Shown here piece after piece: positions 48,538 through 51,914 of a DNA stretch of 51,914 nt. A program made the position numbers and the translations under genes. Where the stretch lies: contig RSEH01000301.1 in assembly GCA_006503475.1 (NCBI GenBank), forward strand, positions 1 to 51,914, read 5' to 3'. The DNA is from Stentor roeselii. Its lineage: Eukaryota > Ciliophora > Heterotrichea > Heterotrichida > Stentoridae. Below the pieces are notes generated by a model. The model saw only the letters and a program-made list of their open reading frames with translations. It did not search any database and was not told the origin of the DNA. Each line of letters starts with the position of its first letter. Positions within the stretch are counted from its first letter, which is position 1.

Positions 48538-49351
48538 GTCTAAAAACCTGGAGTCTAAAGTATTCATATACCTTTAAAATACGGATTCTCAGAAGATTTA
48601 ACTAGGTTCAAGTAGAAATGGTGGAAAGGTCACGCATCCAGTATAAAGAACTCTCAATGATAACTACAAAGTTTTATTATTTAAGATAATCATTTTTTAT
48701 GATAATTATTGGATTGTCTTTAGATTTAAAAAAATCATTAAAAGTTTTATTAAGGTTTTTCATTTTAGAAAAGAAGAACATTTTGATAGTTTATTAGATG
48801 TTGTTAGGATTCTATTGAAAATAATTTCGGAACTTAATTGAAATTTTTAAATTAATTTTTAGTCTTTTTTTAGTTTGTTTTAAATGAAGAAGTTGATTAT
48901 TTTAAAAGTAAGTAATGATGAGTTTGATGATTCATTATTAATTATAGAGATTAAAGTGTTTGAGGTATGTGTAAGTTGGAACATGAAGTTTTGACCCATG
49001 AGTTTAAAAGCATGAAAACTAAAGTTTATCGGAAAATTAATTATTCAAAGAATAATTTCAGAGATTAATAAAAATTAATCCTTTCTTTCTAAACAGATTT
49101 AATCTGTATTGGGTATTTTACTTAACTTTTAAAATTTTTTTTATTTCGCAAGACCTTAGTTTTTAATTAGAAGATATATCTCAAAAGTATCATCAACTTC
49201 TCTTTAATTACATCTTAGTTGATAAAGAATCCAAAACTTTTCGTTATCAAAAGTAATTTTTATTCTCTAATATTCCCATTTACAAGTATAAAAACTTTAT
49301 AATCAACATTCTTTAAATAATAAGAGTAATCTACATCATATTTCTTCTTTA

Positions 49352-49404
49352 TTTCAACTGGCTTATTCAATTTTTTTAATTTATAATAAGCCATTCAATT
49401 GAAA
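49352..49404. repeat. Inverted repeat
   Basis: GGCTTATT (49360-49367) pairs with AATAAGCC (49385-49392) around a 17-nt A/T loop, and outer TTCAA/TTGAA words extend the symmetry with a short bulge. It borders a coding-like island (49405-49560). Confidence 0.6.
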
Positions 49405-51559
49405 TCGCAGTTGTTACTCCAAAAATAACTCACCCCGCAATAGAAATTCAAAAAGTTTAGCTGCCGTAGCAATAACTGCAGTTTCAGCAGCTACTATTAT
49501 ACCACTACGAACAACAAGTGAAATTAATCCAGTATCACTGGAAAAATAGCATAAATTGATTAGTTTCAATTACTTCTCTATATCAATAATAATTTCTATT
49601 TTTGTATTTTTTCAGTGATAATAAAGACTCTTTATGAAAAATCGTTACAAGTTTTATTTCACAGATTTTTTGAATATCTTGAAAGAAAAATTTTAAGGTT
49701 TCAATGTTTTTGAATGAAATTCTAAAAATTGACTCAGAAATTTTTAAGTTTTGATTTTGAATGAAGGCTTTTTTTTAAAATTAAGGCATCGTCTTAATTT
49801 TTATACTCCATTGAATACTTTTTCCTTAACTAATTTTATATAAGTTTGGTAGAATTGAAATTATTTAGTAAAAATTTATTTGAGAAATTCTTTGAAGTAT
49901 CGTCATAAAGCCATAAACATTTCATGATTCTTATTTGGTTTTTTATGTTCTTTAGATGATTTTTTCATAATTTTTTCAGTTTTGAAATGGAGAATAGCTA
50001 AGAGAGTGTGTAGAGGATATTTGATTTATTGTTAGGGTGTTTAAAATTTTAGTAAATATTCTGAATAGAATATATCTAAAATAATTTTATATTTCAGAAA
50101 GCTTATTTCGCATGATGACTTTGAAAAATACTTCACAGACATGTGCTAAATTATTTAAGGTGAAGTTACTATTTAACTATTTGTTCTTTCTGACAAACTT
50201 TCTGGTCTAGAACAATTGCACTTGAGTTTTTTTTAAATTTTCTGAAATATTCTATGTGCTCGCGATAATTTAAGGTTAAATTTGAATCAACTAATTGAAA
50301 TAATAGCAAGTTACTGTAATTAGAACTCACAAATATGAAAATATCATTAACTTTGGAATTTGTTAATTATTTTAACAATAATTCTATTAGAAGTTAGAAA
50401 TTAACTAATTCTTCTCTAATACTAAATAGAATGATTTCGTCAACTGCTTATTATAGAACTTTTATGGATTAAGCTACGAATAAAATAAGTTCTTACAAGA
50501 AAAGCTTGTTAGATTTATTAAAGAATTTGAGGATTTTATTATTGGGGCTCAAACTGAATGATGGATAAATGCTGTGTAGGAAATTATATCATTGTAATTA
50601 CTATTTTCTGCTTTAAGGATTATATAGATGAATGGAAAAGAGTGACTCTATAAAAAAAGGAGAAAGAACTTAGATCAATATTGATTTTGATGCTGGCCAT
50701 TTCGATAAATTAAAACTTTTATGCCTCGAAGATGATTATTTCTAATGGCCTTAGATTAATTTACATAAATTTAAAGACTATTATCTAGAAAACTTTAAAA
50801 TAAAGTTTTCACATTTATTCAGAAGCTCTAATCTTTTATTTATTTTAGAAGGAGCTGACAATTCTTTAAATTTTTTAATGTTATGAAGAGTTTATTAATG
50901 TTTAACTTTTTGATCCAAGAGCTGAGTAAGCGATGATTAAATCACAACAAGTAAGTCTTAAAGAGAAAAGAATAGAATGAATTGTATATATGAATAAAGG
51001 ATAGAGTTAAAATTATAAACAAGAGTGCTGAGTTAATGATATTTATAAATTTATGGCTTGCACTTATAGTAAACTTGCTAACTGTTTCAATTGTAAACTC
51101 CTATCCATTTTAGACTTATTTCAAAAAATTTAGAGGTATAATTTCATGTTAATCTTATTTACAATGGTTTTATTTATCCGGAAGTTTCGTTAAAAATTAG
51201 AATTAATTTAAGAGTAAAATTTCAAATTTCGATAGCCTAATAATCCATATTTTCTTTGTGGGAATTTTAAAATACATTAATACTTGATTTAAACCATTGA
51301 TTTATGCTAAGTATAGATCTATTAATATTTTAAAAATTTAAAGTTTATCTATAATCAACCACTTATTTTAAAATACTTTCAAAAATATAATGTATTTCAA
51401 TAGTATAAAATTTCACTGAAATTACAATCATGAGTTTTTAATGCATTTGTCTTAAAATTTTAATATGTTATCTATACTTCTTTGTTTCAAAAACTATGTT
51501 TTGTAAACTCTAATATAAAAGAATCATTTATGAAATTGTTTATTCTAATTAACTTACTC

Positions 51560-51914
51560 TTAGTTAAGAAGCCCTACTCTAAAATTAAGAGATGATAAAA
51601 TCGCACTTTCAACACTCAAACAATATTCTCGTTTTTTTTTCATGAAGTATTTTACTCCTTTCAAACTCTCTAATTTCACTTCCTTCTCTTTTCTTTTTAT
51701 ATTCAGTATATTAAAACCTGAATCGTTATTTTTTAAAAGAATATAATCCTCAGATCTGCACCAAAAAAATTGATAACTAGAAACCTCATTGATTTTTCTG
51801 ATACTTCTAAAGTTAATTGAAACATATACCTCATTAGCCCAATCCACAAAAACAAAAATCTTCTCTCGAAACTTTCCAACCTTTATTCTTTGATTATGAG
51901 TCAATAAAATCTTT
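51560..51914 (-). CDS. 3' end of a gene running off the right edge
   Basis: The frame is open to the window edge (51913) and ends in TAA at 51560, giving at least 118 residues. The translation alternates short hydrophobic strands with polar turns: KIFVFVDWAN, VYVSINF, SYQFFWCRS, DYILLKNNDS, GFNILNI. This resembles blades of a beta-propeller (WD or Kelch-like), but no diagnostic repeat is complete. The end is LSSLNFRVGLLN. It is 5'-truncated by the window, so the real start is unknown. Confidence 0.6.
   Translation of the reverse strand, partial: KILLTHNQRIKVGKFREKIFVFVDWANEVYVSINFRSIRKINEVSSYQFFWCRSEDYILLKNNDSGFNILNIKRKEKEVKLESLKGVKYFMKKKREYCLSVESAILSSLNFRVGLLN

Larger units (their letters stand above)
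47241..51559. other. 4.3 kb AT-rich gene-poor region
   Basis: No firm gene. It contains coding-like fragments at 47431-47598 and 49352-49560 and a short ORF at 48337-48537 (listed separately). The rest is low-complexity A/T sequence. Confidence 0.55.

Noticed and set aside
1-51914. tRNA, rRNA, CRISPR arrays and bacterial-type operons
   Set aside because: No B-box-like GGTTCRANNCC with a matching acceptor stem, no rRNA words, no spaced direct repeats. The tandem repeats seen are contiguous, and spacing is eukaryotic with introns.
1-51914. A ciliate code with TAA/TAG as glutamine
   Set aside because: Good genes end in TAA, TAG and TGA at the lengths expected for their families, and the internal stops seen in real genes are removed by 15-nt introns. 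Broken fragments contain all three stops, which fits decay.

Overview
The window reads as nuclear DNA of a heterotrich ciliate, most like the macronuclear genome of Stentor. The reasons are: (1) split genes are repaired by removing introns of exactly 15 nt (GT...AG), six of them clear here, a size I know only from Stentor/Blepharisma-type heterotrichs; (2) the code is standard, with TAA, TAG and TGA all ending good ORFs, which excludes the TAA/TAG=Gln code of Tetrahymena/Paramecium and fits Stentor rather than Blepharisma; (3) the DNA is very AT-rich, with moderately GC-richer genes; (4) a minisatellite contains the octamer TGTTAGGG, which from memory is the heterotrich telomere unit. The assignment is inference; no rRNA, tRNA or telomere end is present.

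Left half (0.7-30.8 kb): a gene-dense region. In order: a DYRK kinase; a secreted acid amidase; a large unknown helical protein; a 2.7 kb AT-rich gap; two tandem F-box paralogues; an EF-hand/coiled-coil protein and an adenylate kinase (both restored by splicing, 1 nt apart); an unknown beta-rich protein; a dual-specificity phosphatase; a small membrane protein; a DUSP-UBL-UIM protein; a divergent peptide deformylase; an unknown helical protein; an Sfi1-like centrin-binding protein; an STK32/AGC-type kinase; two cytoskeleton-like proteins; a TMEM135-like protein; Integrator subunit 7 (spliced); proteasome subunit beta-4/PSMB2 (two introns); and a class I glutamine-amidotransferase-like peptidase. 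Spacing is extreme: convergent stops lie 6-12 bp apart or overlap by 8 bp, and two divergent start codons are only 6 bp apart.

Right half (30.8-51.9 kb): mostly an AT-rich desert with few genes. It holds a 1,997-residue secreted Ser/Thr/Asn/Gly repeat protein (mucin-like), an IQCE-like coiled-coil gene, a small spliced membrane protein with a very histidine-rich tail, a short ORF near 34.4 kb, and a gene running off the right edge. The desert also contains degraded gene copies: 32.84-33.42 kb is a decayed duplicate of the 5' end of the coiled-coil gene at 43.0 kb, and other coding-like fragments with stops lie at 34.0-35.4, 47.4-47.6 and 49.4-49.6 kb.

No operon or pathway links the genes. 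They are a typical mixed eukaryotic set covering signalling (kinases, phosphatase), ubiquitin/proteasome (F-box pair, DUSP/UIM, PSMB2), RNA processing (INTS7) and cytoskeleton (Sfi1-like, EF-hand, coiled-coil). The most unusual objects are the giant repeat protein, the His-tail membrane protein hidden by a 15-nt intron, and the telomere-like minisatellite upstream of PSMB2.
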